A stretch of 54,115 bases of DNA from Betaproteobacteria bacterium (lineage in GTDB: Bacteria > Pseudomonadota > Gammaproteobacteria > Burkholderiales > Methylophilaceae), in assembly GCA_022599515.1 (NCBI GenBank), contig JAHZMC010000082.1, positions 1 through 54,115 of the forward strand. Direction: 5' to 3'. The position numbers were made by a program, and so were the translations under genes. Below, piece after piece: positions 45,843-54,115 of the stretch. Every line of letters begins with the position of its first letter. The first letter of the stretch is position 1. Below the pieces are notes generated by a model. The model did not search any database. It was not told the DNA's origin and saw only the letters and a program-made list of their open reading frames with translations.

Positions 45843-45872
45843 AATTTTTAATTTTAATAAGTCAAAAAATTC

Positions 45873-46787
45873 ATGTATATACACGTATTAGGATCAGGTG
45901 CAGGCGGCGGATTCCCACAGTGGAACTGTAATTGTGAGAACTGTAAAGGCGTTCGTGCTGGTACCATTAAAGCGACACCGCGTACGCAATCTTCAATTGC
46001 AGTGAGCGCGAATGGCACCGACTGGATATTATTTAACGCTTCACCTGACATTAAAAAGCAGCTTGATGATTTTCCTGCAATGCAGCCCGCACGCCAAGTG
46101 CGCGACACTGCGATTACCGCAATTGTGATTACCGATGCGCAAATCGATCACGTGACTGGTTTATTAACATTGCGTGAGCACAATAAACCGTGGGATATTT
46201 ATTGCACAGATTCAGTGAAAGATGACTTAACGACTGGCTTTCCAGTGTTTAATATTTTGAGTCATTTCCGTGGTATTAATCACCATACAATCGCAACGGA
46301 TCAATCGACTTTTACGATTCCAACTGCCGAAGGAATTGAGTTTACTGCCGTGCCGTTACTGAGCAATGCCCCACCATACTCACCGCATCGAGACAATACG
46401 GTGCCCGGTGATAATGTCGGCATGAATATCAAAGATACACGTTCTGGCAAGAGTTTGTTCTACGCACCAGGCTTGGGTGTGGCTGAACCACACGTGTTGG
46501 AATACATGCGTAATGCCGATTGTATCTTGGTGGATGGTACGGTTTGGACAGATGATGAGATGGCTAAAGAGGGTATTAGTAATAAGCGAGCCAGTGAAAT
46601 GGGTCATTTAGATCAGTCCAGTGATGGCGGCATTATGAGCATCTTAAATGCCATGCAAAAACCAAGAAAAATTTTGATTCATATCAATAACACTAACCCA
46701 ATTTTGAATGAAGATTCGCCTCAGCGAGCGACGTTGAATGCAGCAGGCATTGAATTAGCTTATGACGGTATGGATATCACGCTTTAG
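45873..46787 (+). CDS. pqqB: PQQ biosynthesis protein PqqB
   Basis: PqqB has a metallo-beta-lactamase-like fold and is thought to hydroxylate the cross-linked Glu-Tyr intermediate. The 304-residue protein starts [20 protein letters not shown], followed by CENCKG. These Cys residues form the zinc site known in PqqB. It contains the modified metal motif [19 protein letters not shown] and the late [20 protein letters not shown], with [14 protein letters not shown]. Length and sequence match the family. It lies 67 bp after pqqA, and pqqC follows after 12 bp. Confidence 0.97.
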   Translation: MYIHVLGSGAGGGFPQWNCNCENCKGVRAGTIKATPRTQSSIAVSANGTDWILFNASPDIKKQLDDFPAMQPARQVRDTAITAIVITDAQIDHVTGLLTLREHNKPWDIYCTDSVKDDLTTGFPVFNILSHFRGINHHTIATDQSTFTIPTAEGIEFTAVPLLSNAPPYSPHRDNTVPGDNVGMNIKDTRSGKSLFYAPGLGVAEPHVLEYMRNADCILVDGTVWTDDEMAKEGISNKRASEMGHLDQSSDGGIMSILNAMQKPRKILIHINNTNPILNEDSPQRATLNAAGIELAYDGMDITL

Positions 46788-46799
46788 GAGAATCGAAAA

Positions 46800-47561
46800 A
46801 TGAATGAAACAAACAATAATGTAAAGCCTTGGTCACGTGAAGAGTTTGAGGAAAAACTACGTGAGAAAGGCAAGGGCTATCACATCTATCACCCATTTCA
46901 TGTGATGATGTATGAAGGCAAACTGACCAAAGAACAACTACAAAGTTGGGTGGCGAATCGCTTTTATTATCAAATTGCCATTCCAATGAAAGATGGTGCG
47001 ATTTTATCTAATTGCCCAGATGTTGAAGTGCGTAAACAATGGATAGTGCGTATTACCGATCATGATGGTGTCGGCGATGCGATGGGTGGTATTGAAGCTT
47101 GGATAGAGCTGGGTAAAGCGGTAGGCTTGACACGTGAACAAGTGACTAGCTTAGAAATGGTGAGCCCTGGCGTTCGTTTTGCAGTTGATGCTTATATTAA
47201 CTTTGCAAAACAACGTCCTTGGCAAGAAAGTGTTTGTTCTAGTTTGACTGAACTGTTTGCGCCGCATATTCATCAGCAACGCATTAGCTCATGGCCAAGT
47301 ATGTATCCATGGATTGATGAAACAGGCTTAATTTATTTTAAAAAACGCTTAACAGAAGCACGTCGTGATGTAGAGCAGGGTTTAGATGTAACGCTCAATT
47401 ATTTTAGTACTTCTCGTGAAATGCAAATGAAGGCGTTAGATATTCTGCAATTTAAATTGAACGTACTTTGGGTGATTGCCGATTCAATCATGTTGGCATC
47501 AAGCAATATAACAACAGAAGGGCGCGAATACATGCGTCAGCCTGTTATTAATTTTAACTAG
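46800..47561 (+). CDS. pqqC: Pyrroloquinoline-quinone synthase PqqC
   Basis: PqqC performs the last ring closure and eight-electron oxidation to PQQ without a metal or cofactor. The 253-residue helical protein shows [20 protein letters not shown], then [27 protein letters not shown] and [20 protein letters not shown], the His- and Tyr-rich active-site stretches of the family. The length is standard. AGGAG lies close to the start. The gene is separate from pqqD rather than fused as in Methylorubrum extorquens. Confidence 0.97.
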   Translation: MNETNNNVKPWSREEFEEKLREKGKGYHIYHPFHVMMYEGKLTKEQLQSWVANRFYYQIAIPMKDGAILSNCPDVEVRKQWIVRITDHDGVGDAMGGIEAWIELGKAVGLTREQVTSLEMVSPGVRFAVDAYINFAKQRPWQESVCSSLTELFAPHIHQQRISSWPSMYPWIDETGLIYFKKRLTEARRDVEQGLDVTLNYFSTSREMQMKALDILQFKLNVLWVIADSIMLASSNITTEGREYMRQPVINFN

Positions 47562-47578
47562 AAGAAAAATCCGACGCG

Positions 47579-47863
47579 ATGGAAAACGATATTCAACATG
47601 CTAACATTTATGACATTGCTTTGCATCACCGCTTCCAGTGGGAAGAGGCGCAAAATAGTTATGTGATTTTATTTCCTGAAGGCATGGTTAAATTACATGG
47701 CGGTGCTGGAGAAGTCATTAAACGCGTCAATGGAAAAGCAACTGTTGGCGATATTGTGACTGAATTAAAAGCAGCATTCCCAGATGCTGAAAACATTGAA
47801 GCAGACATTATCGGGATGTTTGATATGGCTGTGGGTAAAGCTTGGTTACGTAAAGTTAACTAA
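47579..47863 (+). CDS. pqqD: PqqA-binding chaperone PqqD
   Basis: PqqD binds the PqqA peptide and presents it to the radical SAM enzyme PqqE. The 94-residue protein has the winged-helix-like RiPP recognition fold: HHRFQWEEAQNSYVILFPEG, then MVKLHGGAGEVIKRVNGKAT, and VGDIVTELKAAFPDAENIEA. The length matches stand-alone PqqD proteins. It lies 17 bp after pqqC and 17 bp before pqqE. The whole set pqqABCDE is contiguous and unbroken. Confidence 0.95.
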   Translation: MENDIQHANIYDIALHHRFQWEEAQNSYVILFPEGMVKLHGGAGEVIKRVNGKATVGDIVTELKAAFPDAENIEADIIGMFDMAVGKAWLRKVN

Positions 47864-47880
47864 GGATATAGGAGTAATAG

Positions 47881-49110
47881 ATGACACAAAATTCATTAGG
47901 TGAATCAGCGGTACAAAAGACAGTGCAAGCGCAAAGCAAGAATAATGGTGTGGCTGCTAATATCACGCAAACACAACCTTTATGGTTGCTAGCGGAGGTC
48001 ACTTACCGTTGTCCTTTGCATTGTGCGTTTTGTTATAACCCTACCGACTATGATAAGCATACGCAAAATGAATTATCGACCGAACAATGGATACAGGCTT
48101 TACGTGATGCTAGAAAAATGGGCGCTATTCAACTTGGTATTTCAGGTGGTGAGCCACTATTGCGTGATGATATTGAAGATATTGTTATCGAAGCTAAAAA
48201 ACTAGGTTATTACAGTAATTTAATTACCTCTGGTGTTGGCTTAACTGAAAAACGTATTCAAGCTTTTAAAGATGGTGGCTTAGATCATATCCAGCTTTCT
48301 ATGCATGATATTACGGAAGAGATTAACAACTTTATCACCAATACCAAAACGTTTGAGTTGAAGAAGAAAGTAGCCGCGATGATTAAAAATCATGGCTACC
48401 CAATGGTACTCAATGTGGTTATCCATCGCTATAACATTGGCCATATGAAAGAAATTTTGGAAATGGCGGAAGCGTTAGGTGCTGACTATATTGAATTAGC
48501 CAATACGCAATACTATGGCTGGTCTTTAGTGAACCGTAGCCAGCTGATGCCGCTGAAAGAGCAGGTTGAAGAGGCTGAGCGCATTACCAACGAGTTTAGA
48601 CAAAAAGCTGGCAGTAAAATGAAGATTTTCTTTGTGGTGCCAGATTATTTTGGCGACAGACCGAAGAAATGTATGAACGGCTGGGGCGAAGTCTTCATGA
48701 TTGTGACGGCAAATGGCGATGTATTGCCTTGTCATTCGGCACGTGTATTGCCTAATATGGAATTTCCAAACGTGCGTGAGCACGGCTTGGAATATGCATG
48801 GAAAGAAAGCCCAGCATTTAATAAATACCGTGGTGATGACTGGATGAAAGAGCCTTGCCGTAGCTGCCCAGAGAAAGAAAATGATTTAGGTGGTTGCCGT
48901 TGTCAGGCCTTCTTGCTTTCTGGTGATGCTGAAAGTGCAGATCCAGTTTGTTCACTGTCACCAAACCATCATTTAATTGAAAAAGCGATTGAAGACTCTA
49001 AAAATCCAGTGCTATCAGAAAAACCAATTATTTTTAGAACAGATAAAAACTCTAAAAAATATGTTGCAGGTGATAAAGAGCGTATTGAAGATTTCCACGC
49101 TTTGCCATAG
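47881..49110 (+). CDS. pqqE: Radical SAM PqqA peptide cyclase PqqE
   Basis: PqqE forms the C-C bond between Glu and Tyr of PqqA. The 409-residue protein carries the radical SAM motif with Cys44, 48 and 51 (YRCPLHCAFCYNP), the SAM-binding LGISGGEPLLRDD, and a C-terminal SPASM domain. That domain has the extra cluster cysteines in KKCMNGWGE, LPCHSARV, EPCRSCPEKE and GGCRCQAF. An N-terminal extension of about 30 residues rich in Gln, Asn and Ala makes it slightly longer than many homologues. The start follows a TAGGAG ribosome site. Confidence 0.97.
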   Translation: MTQNSLGESAVQKTVQAQSKNNGVAANITQTQPLWLLAEVTYRCPLHCAFCYNPTDYDKHTQNELSTEQWIQALRDARKMGAIQLGISGGEPLLRDDIEDIVIEAKKLGYYSNLITSGVGLTEKRIQAFKDGGLDHIQLSMHDITEEINNFITNTKTFELKKKVAAMIKNHGYPMVLNVVIHRYNIGHMKEILEMAEALGADYIELANTQYYGWSLVNRSQLMPLKEQVEEAERITNEFRQKAGSKMKIFFVVPDYFGDRPKKCMNGWGEVFMIVTANGDVLPCHSARVLPNMEFPNVREHGLEYAWKESPAFNKYRGDDWMKEPCRSCPEKENDLGGCRCQAFLLSGDAESADPVCSLSPNHHLIEKAIEDSKNPVLSEKPIIFRTDKNSKKYVAGDKERIEDFHALP

Positions 49111-49143
49111 TATGTAAGCATATTTAAAATATTGGGGTTTGGT

Positions 49144-49773
49144 ATGTATGAAGCAAGCAAGGCCGTAATGTGCAGATTGCACGATAGTCGATTTGCAACA
49201 CGATACTTTATCGGAAGTGGTATTGATATTGGTTGCGGCCCTGATCCTATTTCTCAATATTCAGAACAATTTCCGTTGATGGAAAGTTGTCGTAGTTGGG
49301 ATATGCCAGATGGTGATGCGCAGTATTTAGAGTCTGTAGATGATAATACGTTTGACTTTGTACATTCTAGCCATTGTTTGGAGCATATGGTTGATCCAAA
49401 AACAGCGATGACACACTCGTTAAGAGTGTTAAAACCAAATGGTCACCTTGTCATCACTATTCCAGAAGAAGATCTCTACGAACAAGGTATTTTCCCTTCG
49501 ACCAATAACGATGATCATAAATGGACGTTTACCATTGCAAAAGCTAAAAGTTGGTCAAACAAATCCATTAATTTAGCTTCATTTCTAGCAGAGTTTTCAG
49601 ATACCGCACAAATCTTAAAAATTGAGTTGTTGGATGCTAGTTTTCGCTATGGTTTACAACGTTTTGATCAAACATTAACACCTATTGGCGAATGTGCTAT
49701 TGAATTCATCATGCACAAACTCCCGAGCGAAGAAATTCAAAGGCTTGGAAGATACCCTGATCCAGTAGAATAA
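49144..49773 (+). CDS. SAM-dependent methyltransferase (class I), pqq-linked by position
   Basis: From the ATG at 49144 the 209-residue protein has the SAM-binding motif I GSGIDIGCGPDPISQYSE and an acidic motif II region (SWDMPDGDAQYLESVDDNTF). The post-I signature DFVHSSHCLEHMVDPKTAMT, and LRVLKPNGHLVITIPEEDLY, fit the Methyltransf_11 type. A TTG at 49132 is an alternative start, but GGGG lies before the ATG. It follows pqqE by 33 bp and precedes a transporter gene by 15 bp, so it is probably in the pqq operon. The acceptor is unknown; nothing in PQQ synthesis requires a methyl transfer. Confidence 0.82.
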   Translation: MYEASKAVMCRLHDSRFATRYFIGSGIDIGCGPDPISQYSEQFPLMESCRSWDMPDGDAQYLESVDDNTFDFVHSSHCLEHMVDPKTAMTHSLRVLKPNGHLVITIPEEDLYEQGIFPSTNNDDHKWTFTIAKAKSWSNKSINLASFLAEFSDTAQILKIELLDASFRYGLQRFDQTLTPIGECAIEFIMHKLPSEEIQRLGRYPDPVE

Positions 49774-49788
49774 TTTTAGGCATAATAG

Positions 49789-50958
49789 TTGATTCTTACC
49801 TTTGTTTTAGCAGCTTTGGCTGCGCTTGCACCCTTTGCAATTGATACCTATTTACCAGCTTTCCACGTTATCGCACAAACCTTAGATGCTTCTGATGTAG
49901 AAATACAGCAAAGTCTTACTTTTTATCTACTTCCTTACGCTGCCATGACGTTATGGCATGGAGCAATATCAGATGCGATAGGGCGTATCACCACGATTAA
50001 GTGGGGTTTAGGTATCTTTGTTTTGGCGAGTATCGGTTGTGCACTTTCACCAAACGTTGAAACATTATGGTTCTTTAGAGCACTGCAAGGTGCAGCAGGT
50101 GGGGCAGGTAATACCGTTGCACGTGCCATGGTGCGGGATTTATTTCAAGGTGCACAAGCGCAACGCGTGATGGCAACCGTACAAATGTTGTTTGGTATCG
50201 CGCCTGCTGTAGCACCGATTATTGGTGGCTTTTTGTTGGGTATTAATTGGCACATTATCTTTATATTCTTGGCAGTCTATGCTGCGGTGAGTTTATGGGC
50301 AGCTGTTAAGTTTTTACCTGAAACGATACCGCCAGAAAAACGGATGCAGCTTTCTGCTAAGAACGTACTCAATAGTTACAAAACCATTTTTACTGATCAT
50401 GAATATACAAAATTAGTGATTGCCATTGGCGCTAACTTTTCGGGCTTCTTTATTTATGTATTGGCGAGCCCTGTGTTTTTGGGTAAACATCTGCAGCTAG
50501 GCCCACAAGAATACAGCTATTTATTTATTCCAACTGTTACAGGCATGATTTTGGGTTCTTATTTAGCTAAACATACGGCTGGGAAGGTATCCTCTCATCA
50601 AGTATTAAAGCTATCTTATCTGTGGATGGGGTTAATGGCGCTTAGCAATGTGGTGATTTGTCTGACGCAGCCAACCAACTTAATTCTCAATATTTTACCA
50701 ATCGCATTGTTTAATATTGGCATGGCGATGTGCATGCCAATACTCTCAATCGCCGCATTAGACAGACACGCTAAAATACGCGGTACAGCGGCCTCAGGCC
50801 AAGCCTTTATGCAAATGCTTTTGTCTACTGTCTCTGCAGGGATTGTGGTGCCATTTGTTTGGTACGCGCCATCTGGCTTAGCCATGGCTATGTTAGGGTA
50901 TGTCTTGCTTGGTTTGTTCGTCATCACGCGAACACAGTTGTGGAAAGTGAAAACCTAA
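49789..50958 (+). CDS. Bcr/CflA-type MFS drug exporter-like protein
   Basis: The 389-residue inner-membrane protein has about 12 helices. MFS signatures of the Bcr/CflA subfamily are FAIDTYLPAFHVIAQTLDAS in the first helix and loop, then LWHGAISDAIGRITTIKWGL in the 2-3 loop. LQGAAGGAGNTVARAMVRDL follows. Relatives export drugs, cysteine or other small molecules. The start is a TTG 15 bp after the methyltransferase stop, with AGG nearby. Linkage to pqqE and the methyltransferase suggests export of a product of this cluster, perhaps PQQ, but this is only an inference from order. Confidence 0.88.
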   Translation: MILTFVLAALAALAPFAIDTYLPAFHVIAQTLDASDVEIQQSLTFYLLPYAAMTLWHGAISDAIGRITTIKWGLGIFVLASIGCALSPNVETLWFFRALQGAAGGAGNTVARAMVRDLFQGAQAQRVMATVQMLFGIAPAVAPIIGGFLLGINWHIIFIFLAVYAAVSLWAAVKFLPETIPPEKRMQLSAKNVLNSYKTIFTDHEYTKLVIAIGANFSGFFIYVLASPVFLGKHLQLGPQEYSYLFIPTVTGMILGSYLAKHTAGKVSSHQVLKLSYLWMGLMALSNVVICLTQPTNLILNILPIALFNIGMAMCMPILSIAALDRHAKIRGTAASGQAFMQMLLSTVSAGIVVPFVWYAPSGLAMAMLGYVLLGLFVITRTQLWKVKT

Positions 50959-51146
50959 GGTCATTTTAGGGAACTGTATACTAAGTTAAACTTCTCAAGG
51001 TGCTTTCTGCTGTTTCTTTCTACAAAAACTAATGTTTTTTACTGCATGGCGTTATTAAAAATGTAGTATATAGGCTATCATTTTTATGGTGCGTATTTCA
51101 TTCTTCGAGGGTGCGCATTTTGCAATAGAAGGTTAAGGCTACATTA

Positions 51147-53135
51147 ATGGCAGAAAAAGAATACGAAGCGGACTCGGTTAAGGTGCTCCGTGGCTTAGAT
51201 CCTGTGCGCGCAAGACCAGGCATGTATACAAGAACAGAATCACCTACGCATATTGTTCAAGAAGTGATTGATAATGCCGCCGATGAAGCACTAGGAGGAC
51301 ACGCTACCAAGATACATTTGACAATTTACAAAGATGGTGCGGTACAAGTCGTCGATAACGGTCGCGGCATTCCTGTTGCTATCCCTAATGGTGAAACACA
51401 AGCCGCGGTTGAGTTGGTTTTTGTGCAACTACATGCTGGCGGTAAATTTGATAAAGAAGATGAAGCCAGCTCTTACCGCTTCTCAGGTGGTTTACATGGT
51501 GTTGGTGTGTCTGTCACTAATGCCTTATCCACGCGCCTAGAAGTACAAGTTAAGCGTGATGGCAATATTTATAGCATCGCCTTTGAAAACGGTAATCGGG
51601 TTCAAGCACTTGAGGTGATTGGTAGTTGCGCTAAAAAAGACACGGGTACAACGGTTAAATGTTGGCCAGATCCCAAGTATTTTGATTCGCCAAAAGTATC
51701 ACTCTCACAATTAGAGCATTTGATTAAGTCAAAAGCCGTGTTGTTAGGCGGCGTAACCGTGACTTTGTCGATAGAAGGTGATAATGGCTTTGAAGAGAAG
51801 TCATGGACTTATGCGCAAGGTTTGCCACAATATCTTGATGAATTGATTGGTGATCGTCAAATCGAAGACGGGCAAGAGGAGCCTATTCCAACTATTTCAG
51901 GTGAGTCTTATGCCGAAGAAAATACCGATAGTGTTTCTAAAGGCGAAGGATCTATTTGGGCCATGTCTTTTGGTTTAGGTGGGGGACGTGGTGAGTCCTA
52001 TGTCAATTTGATTCCAACACTGTCCGGTGGCACGCATGAAGCAGGCATGCGTAATGGCGTGTTTGAAGCGGTTAAAACGTTTATGGAGCATCACAGCATG
52101 ATGCAACGTGGCGTTAAAATCACGTCAGAAGATGTGTGGAATAATGTCTGTTACGTGTTGGCTGCTAGAGTGTTAGACCCGCAATTCCAAGGTCAGACTA
52201 AAGAAAAACTGACGAATCGTGATGCCATGAAAATGATTGCATCATCGGTACGGCCTATCGTAGAAAACTGGCTGACGCAAAATGTGGACTATGCCAAACG
52301 CATATCAGACTTAGTGAATAGTAGTGCAGCAGCACGCAATAAATCGACTAAAAAGATTGAGAAGCGTAAAACCACGGGTATTAACCTGATGCCAGCCAAA
52401 CTTACCGATTGTGAAGCGGCTGGCACGATGGAGGCAGAGCTCTTCTTAGTCGAGGGTGACTCTGCTGGCGGTAGTGCCAAAATGGGGCGAAATAATGAGT
52501 TTCAATCTTTGCTACCTCTGCGCGGTAAAGTGCTGAATACTTGGGAAGTTGATGCAGGCCGTATTTTCGGCAACTCAGAAGTGCATGATATTTTTGTCGC
52601 ATTAGGTATAGAGCCGCACACCATGAATGATGAGCCTGATTTTTCAGGTTTACGTTACGGTAAGCTCTGTTTGCTATCCGATGCCGATGTTGACGGCTCG
52701 CATATTCAAGTTTTATTGCTCACCTTATTCTTAAAACACGCGCCTAAGTTGATTGAGCGCGGTCATGTTTATATTTCTCAGCCGCCGCTGTATCGGATTG
52801 ACGTGCCAGCACAAGGTAAAAACAAACCGATGCGCAAGCTGTATGTGGCTGATGATTTAGAAAAAATGGCGACCATCGAAAAGCTAAAACGCGAAGGTAT
52901 TGCAGAAGAAAAGCTAGGCATACAACGTTTCAAAGGCTTAGGTGAAATGAATCCAGACCAATTGTGGGAAACCACATTATGTCCAGATACGCGCCGCTTA
53001 ATCCAAGTGCGCTTGCCCGATGCTGAAGCAGCTAGTGCATTTGATATGTTTGATATGTTGATGGCAAAAAATCAAGCGCCTGCCCGTAAAGAATGGATAG
53101 AGCGTCGAGGAAATGATGTGGAGGCAGATGTTTAA
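51147..53135 (+). CDS. parE: DNA topoisomerase IV subunit B
   Basis: ParE is the ATPase subunit of topoisomerase IV, which unlinks daughter chromosomes. The 662-residue protein shows the GHKL ATPase motifs [24 protein letters not shown] and [16 protein letters not shown], and the Toprim [27 protein letters not shown] lies further on. The shorter C-terminal part without the GyrB-specific insertion and the immediate parC neighbour favour ParE over GyrB. The stop overlaps the parC start by one base (TAATG). The 188 bp upstream hold no gene and no clear promoter hexamers. Confidence 0.96.
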   Translation: MAEKEYEADSVKVLRGLDPVRARPGMYTRTESPTHIVQEVIDNAADEALGGHATKIHLTIYKDGAVQVVDNGRGIPVAIPNGETQAAVELVFVQLHAGGKFDKEDEASSYRFSGGLHGVGVSVTNALSTRLEVQVKRDGNIYSIAFENGNRVQALEVIGSCAKKDTGTTVKCWPDPKYFDSPKVSLSQLEHLIKSKAVLLGGVTVTLSIEGDNGFEEKSWTYAQGLPQYLDELIGDRQIEDGQEEPIPTISGESYAEENTDSVSKGEGSIWAMSFGLGGGRGESYVNLIPTLSGGTHEAGMRNGVFEAVKTFMEHHSMMQRGVKITSEDVWNNVCYVLAARVLDPQFQGQTKEKLTNRDAMKMIASSVRPIVENWLTQNVDYAKRISDLVNSSAAARNKSTKKIEKRKTTGINLMPAKLTDCEAAGTMEAELFLVEGDSAGGSAKMGRNNEFQSLLPLRGKVLNTWEVDAGRIFGNSEVHDIFVALGIEPHTMNDEPDFSGLRYGKLCLLSDADVDGSHIQVLLLTLFLKHAPKLIERGHVYISQPPLYRIDVPAQGKNKPMRKLYVADDLEKMATIEKLKREGIAEEKLGIQRFKGLGEMNPDQLWETTLCPDTRRLIQVRLPDAEAASAFDMFDMLMAKNQAPARKEWIERRGNDVEADV

Positions 53136-54115
53136 TGAATGATATCACTGACATGGATAAGCTTGAGCCAGATGACGATACTGTCGTTATTGGGCAATAT
53201 GCGGAAGAAGCTTATTTATCTTATGCTATTTCTGTAGTCAAAGGTCGTGCATTGCCGTCAGTCGAAGACGGCCAAAAGCCAGTGCAACGCCGCATTTTAT
53301 ATGCGATGAAGGAAATGAACTTAGTCGCTGGCGCCAAGCCAGTGAAATCGGCGCGTGTGGTGGGTAATGTGCTGGGTATGTATCACCCACATGGCGATAG
53401 CTCGGCTTATGAAGCGGCTGTGCGCTTAGCACAAGACTTTACGCTGCGTTATCCACTCATTGATGGTCAAGGCAATTTTGGTTCTCGCGATGGAGATGGT
53501 GCTGCGGCGATGCGATATACGGAAATGCGTTTATCACCGATTGCCGATTTATTGCTATCCGAAATTGATCGCGGTACCGTTGATTATCAAAATAACTATG
53601 ATGGTGCTTTTCAAGAGCCAGTATTATTGCCAGCACGTTTGCCCATGATATTGCTTAACGGCGCATCGGGTATTGCCGTTGGCATGGCAACCGAGATGGT
53701 GCCGCATAATATGCGCGAAGTCGCCAATGGCGTGTTGCATGTGATGGCTAACCCCAATTGCACCACAACGGAATTAATGGAGCACATCCCAGGCCCTGAT
53801 TGGCCGGGTGGTAGTCAGTTAATTACCAAAACATCTGACATTCATGAAATGTATGACACAGGTCGTGGGTCACTAAGGTTGCGTGCGCGTTGGATAGTTG
53901 AGCCCATGGCGCGTGGTCAATGGCGTGTGATTATCACTGAATTACCGCATGGGGTGTCGGTAGAAACCATCCAAAATGAAATTTTAGCCATTTCAAACCC
54001 AAAACCGAAAAAAGATAAAAAGACGATTGATCAAGACCAGTTGCTACTCAAGCAAGCCGCATTGAGCATGATAGATACGGTGAAAAGCGAAGGTAAAAAA
54101 GACGTTCGTTTAATC
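53135..54115 (+). CDS. parC: DNA topoisomerase IV subunit A, 3' end off the window
   Basis: The frame opens at ATG 53135 and stays open for 327 codons to the window edge. It reads [20 protein letters not shown] early. The quinolone-determining region is [20 protein letters not shown] (Ser89, Ser90 and Glu93), the catalytic Tyr128 sits in [11 protein letters not shown], and [20 protein letters not shown] follows. The Glu-type residue two to four positions after the Ser pair fits ParC rather than GyrA, and a complete gyrA lies 12 kb upstream. Overlap with parE indicates a parEC operon. Confidence 0.95.
   Translation, partial: MNDITDMDKLEPDDDTVVIGQYAEEAYLSYAISVVKGRALPSVEDGQKPVQRRILYAMKEMNLVAGAKPVKSARVVGNVLGMYHPHGDSSAYEAAVRLAQDFTLRYPLIDGQGNFGSRDGDGAAAMRYTEMRLSPIADLLLSEIDRGTVDYQNNYDGAFQEPVLLPARLPMILLNGASGIAVGMATEMVPHNMREVANGVLHVMANPNCTTTELMEHIPGPDWPGGSQLITKTSDIHEMYDTGRGSLRLRARWIVEPMARGQWRVIITELPHGVSVETIQNEILAISNPKPKKDKKTIDQDQLLLKQAALSMIDTVKSEGKKDVRLI

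Noticed and set aside
1-54115. CRISPR array, prophage, integrase, intact insertion sequence, rRNA or tRNA genes
   Set aside because: Scanning the window showed no regularly spaced repeats, phage or transposase proteins, or RNA-gene signatures.

Overview
The window looks like chromosomal DNA of an obligate or facultative methylotroph of the Methylophilaceae (Betaproteobacteria; Methylotenera or a close relative). This rests on gene order and protein character, not on a database search. The order leuC-leuD-leuB ... asd-fimV-truA-trpF-trpB-trpA-accD-folC-dedD-cvpA-purF-metZ is a betaproteobacterial hallmark. A complete pqqABCDE set fits a PQQ-dependent methanol dehydrogenase lifestyle. The sequence is moderately AT-rich by eye and has few mobile-element traces.

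Layout. Positions 1-3700 form a worn accessory zone. It holds a partial monooxygenase-like gene running off the left edge, a truncated EAL-domain remnant with an in-frame TGA, tag overlapped by a DUF5710 gene, a cupin, a 585-bp gene-poor stretch with REP-like repeats and an apparent 3' gene fragment, and a GT-D type glycosyltransferase gene split by one in-frame TAA. Positions 3700-13700 carry acs, glnE, a separate dhaK/dhaL pair, a NarX/DegS-type two-component pair, a DMT-family transporter and a 51-residue membrane peptide gene. Positions 13770-18700 are an arginine run (argD, argF, argG) followed by cimA. Positions 18700-38450 hold an MmyB-like regulator divergent from leuC, then the leucine genes, ppnP, yajQ, an entericidin, asd, fimV, an ECF T-component-like gene, truA, the tryptophan genes, accD, folC, dedD, cvpA, purF and metZ. 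Positions 38580-45540 hold gyrA, serC, pheA, hisC and aroG. Positions 45730-50960 are pqqABCDE, apparently extended by a SAM methyltransferase and a Bcr/CflA-type exporter. Positions 51150-54115 are parE and the first 327 codons of parC.

Together the genes are mostly housekeeping: amino-acid biosynthesis (Arg, Leu, Ile precursor, Thr/Met/Lys branch, Trp, Ser, Phe, His aminotransfer, shikimate entry), nucleotide, folate and fatty-acid synthesis, both type II topoisomerases, and cofactor PQQ. I see no tRNA, rRNA, CRISPR array, prophage or intact insertion sequence, and no clearly new multi-gene system. The best leads are local: a possible attenuator in front of metZ, the two genes attached to pqqE, the DUF5710-tag gene overlap, a 16-bp palindrome beside the leuC promoter, a 122-bp imperfect palindrome between leuD and leuB, and the pseudogenes at the left end.
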